Origin: Gordonia sputi NBRC 100414
GTDB lineage: Bacteria; Actinomycetota; Actinomycetes; Mycobacteriales; Mycobacteriaceae
Reading direction: 5' to 3'
Assembly: GCF_000248055.1 (NCBI RefSeq)
Contig: NZ_BAFC01000115.1
Span: forward strand, 1-44,635
Length of the DNA: 44,635 nt
Below the pieces are notes generated by a model that saw only the letters and a list, made by a program, of their open reading frames with translations, made no database searches and was not told the DNA's origin. Position numbers and translations under genes: made by a program. Below, one piece after another: positions 15,744 to 23,655 of this stretch; the first letter of the stretch is position 1; each line of letters begins with the position of its first letter.

Positions 15744-16841
15744 TCAGGTTGCGCTGCGCTCGTCGTCGATGGCGTCGAACACTGCCTCGACGGTCTGCTC
15801 GTCGCCAACGATGTCGGAACTCTTGCGGCCCTCGGTCATCAGCCTGCGCCAGACCTGGGAGTCGAACTCCATGGGTTCGTTGCGTTCGAGGAACTCCATG
15901 ACGACCTGCACGAAGCGTTCCGGGTCGTCGTGGAAGGGGAAGTGGCCCGAGCCGTGGAACGTCGACATCTCGCTGTGGCCGATCGCCGAATTCGCGAGCA
16001 GGGCGTGTTCGTAGGGGATGACGGTGTCGTCGTCGCCCCAGACAATCAAAACGGGCAGGTACTCGGTCAAATAACATCGGTCGAGCATCGTGATCGATTG
16101 CCCTCGCCAGTCGACCACTGCCCGCAGGGTGCGGAGGAATGCCGCCGATGCGGTGGGTGCCGCGAGATCGCCGAGGACGCGAAGCAGATCCTCGTGGTCG
16201 TTGAGCATGCGTTTAGGTGACAGATCATGCGGGAGGTCGGGGATTCCCGGAGGCGTTGGCGTTGCGGCGATCACGCTGACGCCCAAACGGAGTGCAGGCA
16301 GCACTCCCGGAACCCGTAGTGCTGTGAGTGCGCTGTTGACCAGTGGCAACGTCACCAGCCTCAGGGCGGGGTTGACCTCCCGGCTGACGCCGCCCGCGGC
16401 GACCAGGACGAGCCGCTCGACGAACCTGGGGAACTGGTAGCAGAACTGCATTGCGACGCCGCCGCCGAGCGAGTGCCCGACGACGGTGACCTTGCTGATG
16501 CCGAGTACCACCAGCAGATCGCGCATGCCGTTTGCGAATGCTGGGACGGAGTAGTCGGCGCGCGGCTTGTCCGATCGTCCGTGCCCCAAGAGGTCGGGTG
16601 CGATGACGGTGTAGTGCTGGGCGAGCATGGGAATGACTTCGTTCCACGTCGACGAGTTGTCGCCGATGCCGTGGATGAGAAGCAGTGCCGGTCCGCTCCC
16701 CGCGATCCGATATGCCCGTCGGTAGCCGTGGATGACCTTGTATTCGATGCGCATTTCAGTGTCGGAGACCGGGCGTAGGTTGGCAGACGACGAGCCACCG
16801 GAACGTTTGATTCCGCCGACTCGGGTCGGGGCTTCTGACAC
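15744..16841 (-). CDS. Alpha/beta-hydrolase, Rv2715-like
   Basis: 365-aa hydrolase. IEYKVIHGYRRAYRIAGSGP and LLLIHGIGDNSSTWN form the oxyanion region, GHSLGGG the nucleophile elbow, WGDDDTVIP a likely acid-bearing loop and GSGHFPFHDDPERF the catalytic His. From memory, M. tuberculosis Rv2715 shares these segments and the closing ERSAT. Substrate unknown; lipid or ester hydrolysis is likely. The start is GTG 16841 after GAGGAG. It is divergent from the DedA gene across 187 bases, where I see no clear motif. Confidence 0.85.
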   Translation of the reverse strand: MSEAPTRVGGIKRSGGSSSANLRPVSDTEMRIEYKVIHGYRRAYRIAGSGPALLLIHGIGDNSSTWNEVIPMLAQHYTVIAPDLLGHGRSDKPRADYSVPAFANGMRDLLVVLGISKVTVVGHSLGGGVAMQFCYQFPRFVERLVLVAAGGVSREVNPALRLVTLPLVNSALTALRVPGVLPALRLGVSVIAATPTPPGIPDLPHDLSPKRMLNDHEDLLRVLGDLAAPTASAAFLRTLRAVVDWRGQSITMLDRCYLTEYLPVLIVWGDDDTVIPYEHALLANSAIGHSEMSTFHGSGHFPFHDDPERFVQVVMEFLERNEPMEFDSQVWRRLMTEGRKSSDIVGDEQTVEAVFDAIDDERSAT

Positions 16842-17028
16842 GACTAACTCCTCGCGTGATCACAACGGCGTGATGTCTCGGCTGGCGGCATGTGACCACA
16901 ACGCCTTACCTCCGAGTAAACACCTGATAGGCGTTGTCTGCCCACCATGTTGCAGCGAGTTAACGTGAGCGCAAACGAGTGGGTTCGACCACATCGCGGG
17001 CGCCCGGGTGTCGATAGGCTTGCGGGCA

Positions 17029-17853
17029 ATGAATCCGTTCGACATCGACGCGTTTCTGACCACGGGCGGGCTCGTCGGACTGTGCCTGCTGATCTTCATC
17101 GAAACGGGCCTGCTCATCGGTTTCGTGTTCCCCGGCGACTCGATTCTGTTCACCGCGGGCGTCCTTGCGGCTCAGCCGGAACCTTTCGCCCCGCTCTGGC
17201 TGTTGTGTGTGCTGGTTCCGTTGGCCGCGATCCTCGGCGACCAGTGTGGATTCCTGATCGGTCGACGGCTCGGCCGCGAAGTGCTCGAGGGCCGTCTGAT
17301 GCGCACAATCGGACCGACCTACATCGAGCGGACGCACCGCTTCTTCGACAGGTTCGGTCCGCTGACCGTGTTCTTCGGTCGGTTCATCGGGATCGTGCGC
17401 ACATTGACGCCGCTTGTCGCGGGCTTCAGCGGGATGCGCCACTCGGTGTTCACGTTCTTCAGCGTTCTCGGCAGCATCGTCTGGGCGGCGGGCATCATCG
17501 TCCTCGGCTACTTCCTCGGCTCCGTGCCGATCATCCGCGATCACCTCGAACTGATCATCGTCGCGTCGGTGCTGACCGTGGTGGTGCCCACACTCATCGA
17601 AGGCGCCCGACGGTGGCGCGCAGTGCGTCGGCTGAAGGGGGCCGACGCAGTCGGGGCCGGTGGCGACGCGCGGGTCGGCGACGCTGAGGGTGGCGGTTCT
17701 GGGACCGGCAGTTGTGAGACCGGCAGTTCTGAGGGTGACGGTTCTGAGGGTGACGGTTCTGGGGGTGACACCCCAGCCGGCGACGGCCATGAGGGTGGCG
17801 ACTCGGACGTCGATGGACTGGGCGCGGGCTGCTCGGGAGAGTCGCAGAACTAG
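17029..17853 (+). CDS. DedA-family membrane protein with repetitive acidic tail
   Basis: 274-aa protein. Residues 1-200 are a DedA (SNARE-associated/VTT) domain: LIFIETGLLIGFVFPGDSIL, GDQCGFLIGRRLG, FFGRFIGIVRTLTPLVAGFS and a hydrophobic C-terminal helix. DedA proteins are implicated in lipid-carrier recycling and membrane homeostasis. The last 65 residues are Gly/Ser/Asp/Glu-rich pentads (for example GSEGD) encoded by a 15-bp repeat. ATG 17029 (MNPFDIDAFL) is chosen over the upstream start; no Shine-Dalgarno is evident. Confidence 0.85.
   Translation: MNPFDIDAFLTTGGLVGLCLLIFIETGLLIGFVFPGDSILFTAGVLAAQPEPFAPLWLLCVLVPLAAILGDQCGFLIGRRLGREVLEGRLMRTIGPTYIERTHRFFDRFGPLTVFFGRFIGIVRTLTPLVAGFSGMRHSVFTFFSVLGSIVWAAGIIVLGYFLGSVPIIRDHLELIIVASVLTVVVPTLIEGARRWRAVRRLKGADAVGAGGDARVGDAEGGGSGTGSCETGSSEGDGSEGDGSGGDTPAGDGHEGGDSDVDGLGAGCSGESQN
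17686..17772. repeat. 15-bp coding tandem repeat, about 6 units
   Basis: Units such as GAGGGTGACGGTTCT (17731-17745 and 17746-17760, identical) encode the Gly-Ser-Glu/Asp pentads of the DedA tail. Confidence 0.8.
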
Positions 17854-17935
17854 CATCGCGGGATCGCACACTCGATGCCCTCGCAGATGTTTACGCGTTT
17901 GTTCGTCGCGAAACGTAAAAATCCGACAGAATGAC

Positions 17936-17944
17936 TTATCCACA
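17936..17944. promoter_or_regulatory. Consensus DnaA box
   Basis: TTATCCACA is an exact match to the bacterial DnaA-box consensus, in the 210-bp gap between the DedA gene and the type VII island. A single 9-mer may be chance. The same gap has TTTACG...CGTAAA arms (about 17889-17918) near the DedA stop. Confidence 0.25.
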
Positions 17945-18063
17945 AGCAAGCGTCGGGGTATCGCCGGGAGGCCCACCGGGTGGCAATATCTCAACGCACA
18001 ACGCGCTTGACGAGTGAGGTCAGCAGCGCGGCCGGTGGGGTCATATACGGAGGGGTCAGGGGG

Positions 18064-18498
18064 ATGCGGGATCAGATGTCAGTCCAGCAGAACAATTTCG
18101 GGCAGCAGAACGATTTCGGGCAGCGCAACGACTTCGGGTCGACGAGCGACCACGAGTCGCAAGCGCAGGTTCCCGCAGCATTTCGAATGTCCTCTGCGCG
18201 ATCACGATCCGGCGCGATCACGGTGGTGACCACACCGCAAGGTCTGCCGACGCGCGTCCGCATTGATCGATCGCAGCTCGAGAAGAGGCCTGACGTCCTC
18301 GCCGACGAGATCCTGCGGCTCTGCAGGCAATCGGCGATGGCCGCCGGTATCCGTTGGCGCGACGAGCTTCTCGAGGCCGGGGCGTCGCGCGACGTCGTCG
18401 ATGCAATGGGCTTGCCGACCACCGACGACCTCTCCCGCGCCGAGCAACTCGACGACGAGCGCGACGACGTCCCGGCGTCGTGGCTGCGCCGGGTGTGA
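18064..18498 (+). CDS. YbaB/EbfC-fold protein (EspL-like), copy 1
   Basis: 144-aa protein. Residues 1-35 contain three 6-residue repeats (QQNNFG, QQNDFG, QRNDFG). The rest, RSGAITVVTTPQGLPTRVRI then RPDVLADEILRLCRQSAMAAG, is the YbaB/EbfC fold. Such proteins bind nucleoid DNA generically, and the mycobacterial relative EspL sits in the ESX-1 locus and stabilises secreted Esp factors. ATG 18064 follows GGAGGGGTC closely and is preferred to the GTG at 17980. First gene of the type VII island; the next gene starts 10 bases after its stop. Confidence 0.75.
   Translation: MRDQMSVQQNNFGQQNDFGQRNDFGSTSDHESQAQVPAAFRMSSARSRSGAITVVTTPQGLPTRVRIDRSQLEKRPDVLADEILRLCRQSAMAAGIRWRDELLEAGASRDVVDAMGLPTTDDLSRAEQLDDERDDVPASWLRRV
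18085..18138. repeat. 18-bp coding tandem repeat, 3 units
   Basis: Units 18085-18102, 18103-18120 and 18121-18138, of the form CAGCAGAACgATTTCGGG, encode the Asn/Gln/Phe/Gly repeats at the N-terminus of the first YbaB-like protein. Confidence 0.75.
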
Positions 18499-18508
18499 GG
18501 CGAAGACG

Positions 18509-18823
18509 ATGACGGGTGCAATGGACGAACTCGAAGCGCGCGCACGGGCTCAACTGGGTCACCTTGCCGACTTCGGCGACCGGCTGGCCGCGTTGAGCGT
18601 GCGGGAGAGTTCGTCGGACGGACTGGTGACGGCGGAGGTAGACGGCAGTGGGGCGCTGACCGGTCTGTGGTTGGAAGAAGGCGCCAGCGATCTCGGCGAG
18701 GTGCGGCTGGGCGAACAGATCGTCGCGACAGCACTTCTCGGTGCCCAACGTGCGTTTGCCGCACGTGCGGCGCTCACCGAAGAGTTCACCGCGGTCTTCG
18801 CCGAGCAGCTCGAGAGCCGATGA
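18509..18823 (+). CDS. YbaB/EbfC-fold protein (EspL-like), copy 2
   Basis: 104-aa protein, MTGAMDELEARARAQLGHLA, with a heptad-like first helix, a three-strand core (DGLVTAEVDGSGALTGLWLE) and a long last helix (LGEQIVATALLGAQRAFAARA), the typical EbfC order. GAGG lies 8 bases before ATG 18509; ATG 18521 is an alternative. YbaB proteins dimerise, so the adjacent copies may form a heterodimer serving the island as chaperone or regulator. Its TGA overlaps the next ATG. Confidence 0.75.
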   Translation: MTGAMDELEARARAQLGHLADFGDRLAALSVRESSSDGLVTAEVDGSGALTGLWLEEGASDLGEVRLGEQIVATALLGAQRAFAARAALTEEFTAVFAEQLESR

Positions 18824-18987
18824 CCGACACCGACGCAACGTCGGGAAATTCGATGGAACCTTTCGGGCGCAGGGCGCGTCAGATCCCCAAAGCTCGAAGA
18901 ACCGCTCAAGCACAGATAGCCGCTCAAGCACAGAGAACCGTAAACCTGCAATCGCTCATCAACGAGGGGACCACATGGACAACGTGA
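18820..18987 (+). CDS. Small coupled ORF (55 aa), unknown function
   Basis: Starts as ATGA on the stop of the second YbaB-like gene and ends 12 bases inside the following EspC-like gene. The peptide is basic and Gln/Ala-rich (RRARQIPKARRTAQAQIAAQ) with no membrane segment. A 15-base direct repeat (18902-18916, 18920-18934) encodes its centre. It could be a real microprotein or merely carry ribosomes to the next start. Confidence 0.4.
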   Translation: MTDTDATSGNSMEPFGRRARQIPKARRTAQAQIAAQAQRTVNLQSLINEGTTWTT

Positions 18988-19283
18988 CGGTGACACCTGA
19001 AGTGCTGGAAGGCTTTGCGGCAACCAACGTGGCGATCGGCACCGCGGTAGGCGCGGCGGGCACGATCGACGCAGCGGCGAACACCGCTGCGATGATCGGG
19101 GTGTTCGGGCTCATCGGTCAAGAGTTCTTGGCGGCTTTCATCACCGCTCAGGCCAACCACCTGGTCGGGGTCGGGAGCCTCGCGGCCGTCCACGCATCGA
19201 CTGCCGCGAGCACGGTGGCCGCACTCGCTGAATTCGACGCCAACGACGCGGCCGGTGCGGCAGCAATTCGGTCAGTGCTGTGA
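18975..19283 (+). CDS. EspC-like type VII secretion substrate
   Basis: 102-aa helical-hairpin protein resembling the ESX-secreted EspC family (PF10824): VTVTPEVLEGFAATN, then an Ala/Gly-rich loop, then SLAAVHASTAASTVAALAEF. The family export signal is YxxxD/E after helix 2; here the aligned residues are FDAND (87-91), with Phe for Tyr, and the protein has no tyrosine at all. ATG 18975 follows GAGGGGACC. The stop overlaps the next start as GTGA, as expected for an EspC/EspA-type co-secreted pair. Confidence 0.7.
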   Translation: MDNVTVTPEVLEGFAATNVAIGTAVGAAGTIDAAANTAAMIGVFGLIGQEFLAAFITAQANHLVGVGSLAAVHASTAASTVAALAEFDANDAAGAAAIRSVL

Positions 19284-20698
19284 GCTCGCCGCAACCCGCC
19301 ACGGGTGGGCCACATCTGCCCGACGCGATCGACACGTCGATGCCCGATGTTCCCGCGGTCAACAACATGTCGATCCAGGACATGATCGACGCCACGCCTC
19401 TCGGGCCGATCCTCGATAGGCCCGTTGGTGAGGTACTCGCCGGACTCGGCCTGCCGCAGATTCCACAGTTCCCGGCGCTACCGCCCATGCCGGGACTTCC
19501 GCCGCTGCCGACGATAGACATCGGCATGCTGCTCAAGCCGATCACCGATCTCCTGGGCGGATTCGGAAGCGGCAACCTGGCCGGCGCACCGGTCGACCCG
19601 TCGATGCTCTTCGATAGCTTGTCGACGGTGCTCGACACCGCGATGTCCACCGCCACACAGGCTCTCGGTGTGCTCGATACCTTGTGGGCAGGCCAGGCGT
19701 CGCTGGGTGCGACGACAAAAACGGCGCAGGCGAGCGCCGACAGTGCCGCGCTGTCGACCCAGGGCGGGGTGATGTCGATCGACATCCAAGCCGCAGCGGG
19801 GATCGTGGCGGCTGGCCTCGCGACCGTGCAGGGGATCATCGCGGCGACGATCGGCAAGATCGCGGTGCTCGGGCCGGGCCTTGTGACGCCGGTCGGGCAG
19901 GGCGCCGCGGTCGCATTCGCTACCGAGGGTCTTGCCGAGGCGACTGCCGCGGTCGCGGTGACTCGGGCCCAATTGCTCGGCCCGACAACGCAAATGGTCG
20001 TCAACGGGGCCCCTGTCAACGTGACAGCCCCGCCGACGGCCGCAACATCGGCAGCGCAGTCACCGTTCGCGCTGGCCAGTTCGATCCTCGAGGCGGTCTC
20101 GCCCCTCGTCTCCACCGCGACACAACTGCCCTCTGCGTTGATGGCTCCTGTCAGCGAGATGCTCGGTATCGCCTCCGGCGACGGCGTCGACGCCGCACGT
20201 CTCGACCACCTCGTCGCCGGTGACGATCCCGATCTCGCAGGACCGCGCGGGGGATCGGGCGACGCCACTGTCGGCGCGGCTGGGATGGGTGCCGGCGCTC
20301 TGGGTATGGGGGTTGGTGGTCTGGGTGCGGCGTCGGCGCCTCTCGGGGCCGCACGGGCGGGCATGTCTGCCGGGATAGGGACCACCGAGCCTGCGTCGTT
20401 GACGCCGTCGCAGACAACTCGAACCGCCGGTACGACAACGACTCCCGTGCCGGCGTCAATGGCCCCGATGATGGCGGCGGGCGCGGCGCGCGGCGCAGCG
20501 GATGCCGCGGAGCACCACGAGATTCCTGACTACCTCGTCACCGAAGAACACGGTTTGGAGGTGGTTGGCGAGTCGCACGAGGTGGCTCCCTCCGTGATCG
20601 GTGATCAACCTGCGCAACCCGAGTCATCGCCGACACCGGATATCCAACTGCGCCTCTTGTGGCACGACTCCGAACTGGAGACCGAGCCGCAGAGTTGA
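19280..20698 (+). CDS. Large EspA/EspB-like secreted protein (type VII)
   Basis: 472-aa protein of the Ala/Pro/Gly-rich type found beside ESX genes. The N-terminal 90 residues contain a Pro-Leu-rich segment (LPQIPQFPALPPMPGLPPLP). A helical core with a WxG-like turn (LWAGQAS, about residue 136) and a hydrophobic stretch follow, then a Gly/Met/Thr-rich linker and a C-terminal motif DYLVTEEHGLEVVGESHEVA, known to me in type VII-linked proteins. There is no Sec signal. It is translated from a GTG overlapping the EspC-like stop, so I infer the two are secreted as a pair. The family assignment is by architecture rather than strong identity. Confidence 0.6.
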   Translation: MSSPQPATGGPHLPDAIDTSMPDVPAVNNMSIQDMIDATPLGPILDRPVGEVLAGLGLPQIPQFPALPPMPGLPPLPTIDIGMLLKPITDLLGGFGSGNLAGAPVDPSMLFDSLSTVLDTAMSTATQALGVLDTLWAGQASLGATTKTAQASADSAALSTQGGVMSIDIQAAAGIVAAGLATVQGIIAATIGKIAVLGPGLVTPVGQGAAVAFATEGLAEATAAVAVTRAQLLGPTTQMVVNGAPVNVTAPPTAATSAAQSPFALASSILEAVSPLVSTATQLPSALMAPVSEMLGIASGDGVDAARLDHLVAGDDPDLAGPRGGSGDATVGAAGMGAGALGMGVGGLGAASAPLGAARAGMSAGIGTTEPASLTPSQTTRTAGTTTTPVPASMAPMMAAGAARGAADAAEHHEIPDYLVTEEHGLEVVGESHEVAPSVIGDQPAQPESSPTPDIQLRLLWHDSELETEPQS

Positions 20699-20746
20699 TC
20701 CGTCCTCTCGCCAACGACCACTGTCCGAGACACCTGGAGGTGTGCC

Positions 20747-21052
20747 ATGCCGGATCCGAAACTCAGCGTCGACCCCGACGAACTGATTACTGCCGCAAGA
20801 GATCTCGACCGATTGGCCGATCGAATTGAGAAGTCGGTGATCAGTACCGCCGATCGGCGGACGGTTGCCACGGCTGGTCGCGACGAGGTGTCAGTCGCGG
20901 TCGCGGGTTCCTTCGATGCCGTCGCGCGCGGGTTCGACGCCGACGCCGCGTCGGGAGTCTTCGAACTACGCAAAATCGCTGCCACATTGCGCGCCCAGGC
21001 GACACGGGTCGTCGACGCCGACGACGCGGTCGCACGCGGACTGCGTATCTGA
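20747..21052 (+). CDS. PE/EspC-like type VII substrate
   Basis: 101-aa two-helix protein: LSVDPDELITAARDLDRLAD, GRDEVSVAVAGSFDAVARGF and ATLRAQATRVVDADDAVARG. It fits both the PE and EspC families; the PPE-like gene downstream argues for PE. The export-signal position reads VDADD (89-93), with Val in place of Tyr, and there is no tyrosine in the protein. GGAGG precedes the ATG. It lies 48 bases after the EspA/B-like gene. Confidence 0.65.
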   Translation: MPDPKLSVDPDELITAARDLDRLADRIEKSVISTADRRTVATAGRDEVSVAVAGSFDAVARGFDADAASGVFELRKIAATLRAQATRVVDADDAVARGLRI

Positions 21053-21105
21053 GTCGGGCTGCGAAGCCGCACGTCAAGACATCGAGTACGACAAGAGCTG
21101 CCGGC

Positions 21106-21136
21106 GAATACCGCTGTAGCTGAATACCGCTGTAGC
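21106..21136. repeat. 16-bp tandem duplication between PE-like and PPE-like genes
   Basis: GAATACCGCTGTAGC occurs at 21106-21120 and 21122-21136, separated by one T. Confidence 0.85.
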
Positions 21137-21167
21137 AGTCAAGCTCTCGAAAGGAAGGAGTAGTGCA

Positions 21168-22223
21168 GTGACCGGTTTCACCGGCGTCATCTGGGACGCA
21201 CGTACCACCGATCGGCTCGTGTCCGATCTCGCGTCCGGTGTCGGTCCTGCGTCCTTGATCGAGGCGGGGGGCGCGTGGGGTGCTGTCGCGAGCGAGATGG
21301 GCGACGCCGCAGTCGAATACGGCACCATCCTGGCGCGGATGGGGGGATCGTGGGCATCCACCCACGCAAGCGAGGCGCTCGATCGGCTGACCGCGTTGGG
21401 CGGCTGGTTTGCCGATGCCGCGGCGACCGCGGCGTCGAACGCTGTTCTCGCGCAGGAGCAGGGTGCGGCAGCAACAGTTGCGAGGCTGGCGATGCCCGCC
21501 GCCGGAGAGGTGGATCTGGTCGACGGACTGAGCGATCTCGCGAGGTCGGTGAGTGCGGTCGCGCCTGTCATCACGGGCGCTGCCGCCCACGCCGAGCGCG
21601 CCCGACACGACCAGCGCATGCGCGCGGCCCGCGTGATGGAGGCATACGAACAGGCTGCGACGCCCTCAGCGCAGCCGTGGCATGTCGAGGATCGCGCGCC
21701 GCTGCTGGTCTCCGACGCGGCACTGCTTGCCGAGCAGTCGGCGGCGAGCGCTGCTCGCAGCGCAGCGGACGCCGCGAACGTCGAGCCCCACACGGTGACA
21801 ACAACAAACGCGACGACACGGCTGGCCGGGGGTGGATCGCCGTTCGGGCCAATGGTGCCGCCGCCGGTCACGGCCGGATACGCGGCGACGACCCTCGCGG
21901 CGGCCCCGCAGGCCACGGCGGCCGCTACGCCGACACCTACATCACGACCGATGCCATCGGAGTCGATGCCACCGCCCGTCGCCCCGTCGGTGGCTGCGAC
22001 GACCGAGCAGCGTGTGACGCGAACAGTAGCGGTAGCCGCCGATCGCGGCGAACCGGTATGTGGCGCCGGGATCGCTCACGAGCCGCCTGCCACCTGGGCA
22101 GCCGCAGGCGTTGCGGTCACCTCGCAGGTGACGATCGACTCCGGCGTTGAATCGGGCTCGCCGACAATAGATCCCGCCTATCTCGAGCAGACCCTTCGGC
22201 TCGGGGAGGTGTCGACGCGATGA
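21168..22223 (+). CDS. PPE-like type VII substrate
   Basis: 351-aa protein. Residues 1-160 follow the PPE-domain plan: FTGVIWDARTTDRLVSDLAS, then a helix with AGGAWGAVASEMGDAAVEYG, the helix-turn GGSWAS in the WxG position and SEALDRLTALGGWFADAAAT. The Pro-Pro-Glu tripeptide that names the family is replaced by IWDA. Residues 180-351 are a disordered Pro/Ala/Thr tail. GTG 21168 follows AAGGAGTAG well. It is preceded by the PE-like gene and overlaps espG as ATGA, the arrangement expected of a PE-PPE pair with its EspG chaperone. Confidence 0.75.
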   Translation: MTGFTGVIWDARTTDRLVSDLASGVGPASLIEAGGAWGAVASEMGDAAVEYGTILARMGGSWASTHASEALDRLTALGGWFADAAATAASNAVLAQEQGAAATVARLAMPAAGEVDLVDGLSDLARSVSAVAPVITGAAAHAERARHDQRMRAARVMEAYEQAATPSAQPWHVEDRAPLLVSDAALLAEQSAASAARSAADAANVEPHTVTTTNATTRLAGGGSPFGPMVPPPVTAGYAATTLAAAPQATAAATPTPTSRPMPSESMPPPVAPSVAATTEQRVTRTVAVAADRGEPVCGAGIAHEPPATWAAAGVAVTSQVTIDSGVESGSPTIDPAYLEQTLRLGEVSTR

Positions 22224-23083
22224 TCTGGACAGCGACGCGAGGTGGACGAGTGGATGTCGCGACTCTACGCCGGGTCGGTGCGCGGTTCGGTGTGACCACC
22301 TGGCCGGTCGTGCTCGATCTCCTCGCCATCGACGACGATGCCGAGCGTGCGCGCGCCGCACACTCCGCGGCCGACGCCCGCATCGCCGAGCTTCGACTCG
22401 TCGATGACGTGGGCGATCCCGTGCCATGGCTTGCGACCGCACTGCGGGTACTCGCGCTGCCCGACCGAGAGTTGGAAATCCGCACATTCACCGAATCCGA
22501 CACCGTCCGTGCGTGTCTCGCGCGTCGTGACGACCGCCACGTCTTCGCCGTGAGGAGCGGCGACACCATCGACATCACGGTCGTCGAGCTTCCTGACGTC
22601 GCCGCGGTCTCGGCGCTGGTACGTCGACACTGCACAGATCGCGGAGACGATGACAGGAGCGATCGGGGCATAGCGGACCAGAAACCCATAGCGCGCCCGG
22701 AACCCTTGGAGTTCGGTGCGCTCGCGTGTCCGTGCGACGAACTCGCAGATCGTCTCGGGCGCTGTCTGGCTACCGCTGAGGTCGCGCGAACACTGACGCG
22801 ATTGGGTATGCCACCGGGCGATTCCGGCGCTGTGGCACGTGCTTTCGCGACGATTGAGCGTCGCATTGAAGTTGTCGCGGTCTCGCGCCGCGGCGGAATG
22901 CTCACGCAATCCCCGGGAGCGCTCGGCGTCATCGACACAGCGCGAGGTCGAATCGTTGCCGGTCCAAGTAGATCTCCCGACGGCAGGGTGTGGACCACGC
23001 TGTCGCCGGGTTCGGGTCATCGCATCGGTCAGGCCGTGGGTCTGCTGATCGAGACCCTTCCCGACGGCTGGTGGCCCCGGTGA
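22220..23083 (+). CDS. ESX chaperone EspG family protein
   Basis: 287-aa cytosolic protein. The C-terminal signature ALGVIDTARGRIVAGPSRSP, then DGRVWTTLSPGSGHRI and LLIETLP, is that of EspG; the N-terminal half has the PPE-binding mixed fold pattern (FAVRSGDTIDITVVELPD). EspG binds cognate PE-PPE dimers and keeps them export-competent. Its ATG overlaps the PPE-like stop, so it is almost certainly the partner chaperone. Length is normal. Confidence 0.8.
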   Translation: MIWTATRGGRVDVATLRRVGARFGVTTWPVVLDLLAIDDDAERARAAHSAADARIAELRLVDDVGDPVPWLATALRVLALPDRELEIRTFTESDTVRACLARRDDRHVFAVRSGDTIDITVVELPDVAAVSALVRRHCTDRGDDDRSDRGIADQKPIARPEPLEFGALACPCDELADRLGRCLATAEVARTLTRLGMPPGDSGAVARAFATIERRIEVVAVSRRGGMLTQSPGALGVIDTARGRIVAGPSRSPDGRVWTTLSPGSGHRIGQAVGLLIETLPDGWWPR

Positions 23084-23207
23084 CGTCCGGGCCACTCGTT
23101 CGGGAAGCGACGTCGGAACCGATTCCGAACGTCGTGCACACCAACGGTATCTGAGTCGCGGATACCGCGAGGCACCGTGATCGGTGCTCAACCACAGGAG
23201 GATCAGG

Positions 23208-23537
23208 ATGCTCAATCTCGGTGACAACGGCGGGGGAGCGGTCAAGGTCGACGTCGAATCGGCAATGGCCACAACGAAATCGGTTGCGGGGGTGGTCGCC
23301 GACATGCAGGAGACCATCGGTCGCATCGCACGGGCATCGTCGAACGGCGCCGCGTCGTGGCAGGGCAAGGCGTCGGCGGCCTTCACCGATACCCACGCCG
23401 ACTGGAACTCGTCGGCGCTGGCGTTGCACAACGCGCTCGACGACATTCGGAACAAGCTCAGCAGCGGCTTCACCGGATACGAGGACAACGATGCTCAGGT
23501 CGCGGGTGGCTTCCAGCCCGGAGGAGTGCGGATCTGA
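23208..23537 (+). CDS. WXG100 protein, EsxB (CFP-10)-like
   Basis: 109-aa helical hairpin. SWQGKASAAF (WQG at 51-53) marks the turn, and the C-terminus carries GYEDNDAQVAG, in which YEDND (91-95) is a YxxxD export signal. AGGAGG precedes ATG 23208; an upstream in-frame start at 23184 is ignored. It is followed by an EsxA-like gene 118 bases later, the standard EsxB-EsxA order, and the two should form a heterodimer. Confidence 0.85.
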   Translation: MLNLGDNGGGAVKVDVESAMATTKSVAGVVADMQETIGRIARASSNGAASWQGKASAAFTDTHADWNSSALALHNALDDIRNKLSSGFTGYEDNDAQVAGGFQPGGVRI

Positions 23538-23573
23538 AGCAGGTTCTCACGATCAATCATACTCGGGCACAAC

Positions 23574-23618
23574 CACATTCACGCTCGACACATTCACGCT
23601 CGACACATTCACGCTCGG
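23574..23618. repeat. 15-bp tandem repeat, 3 units, between the esx genes
   Basis: CACATTCACGCTCGA repeats at 23574-23588 and 23589-23603, with a near-copy at 23604-23618. Copies 1 and 2 are identical. Confidence 0.9.
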
Positions 23619-23655
23619 GAGCATTCGGTTCGAGCGATCAGAAGGGAATACAGAC

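Noticed and set aside
15661..16077. N-terminal extension of the TM2 gene (start at 16077)
   Set aside because: The extension is Arg/Pro-rich, lies antisense to the alpha/beta-hydrolase C-terminus and is unlike the MSYPD start at 15660.
16842..17028. tRNA gene near the GGGTTCGACC string upstream of the DedA gene
   Set aside because: No acceptor, D or anticodon stem pairs around it; no tRNA was found anywhere in the window.
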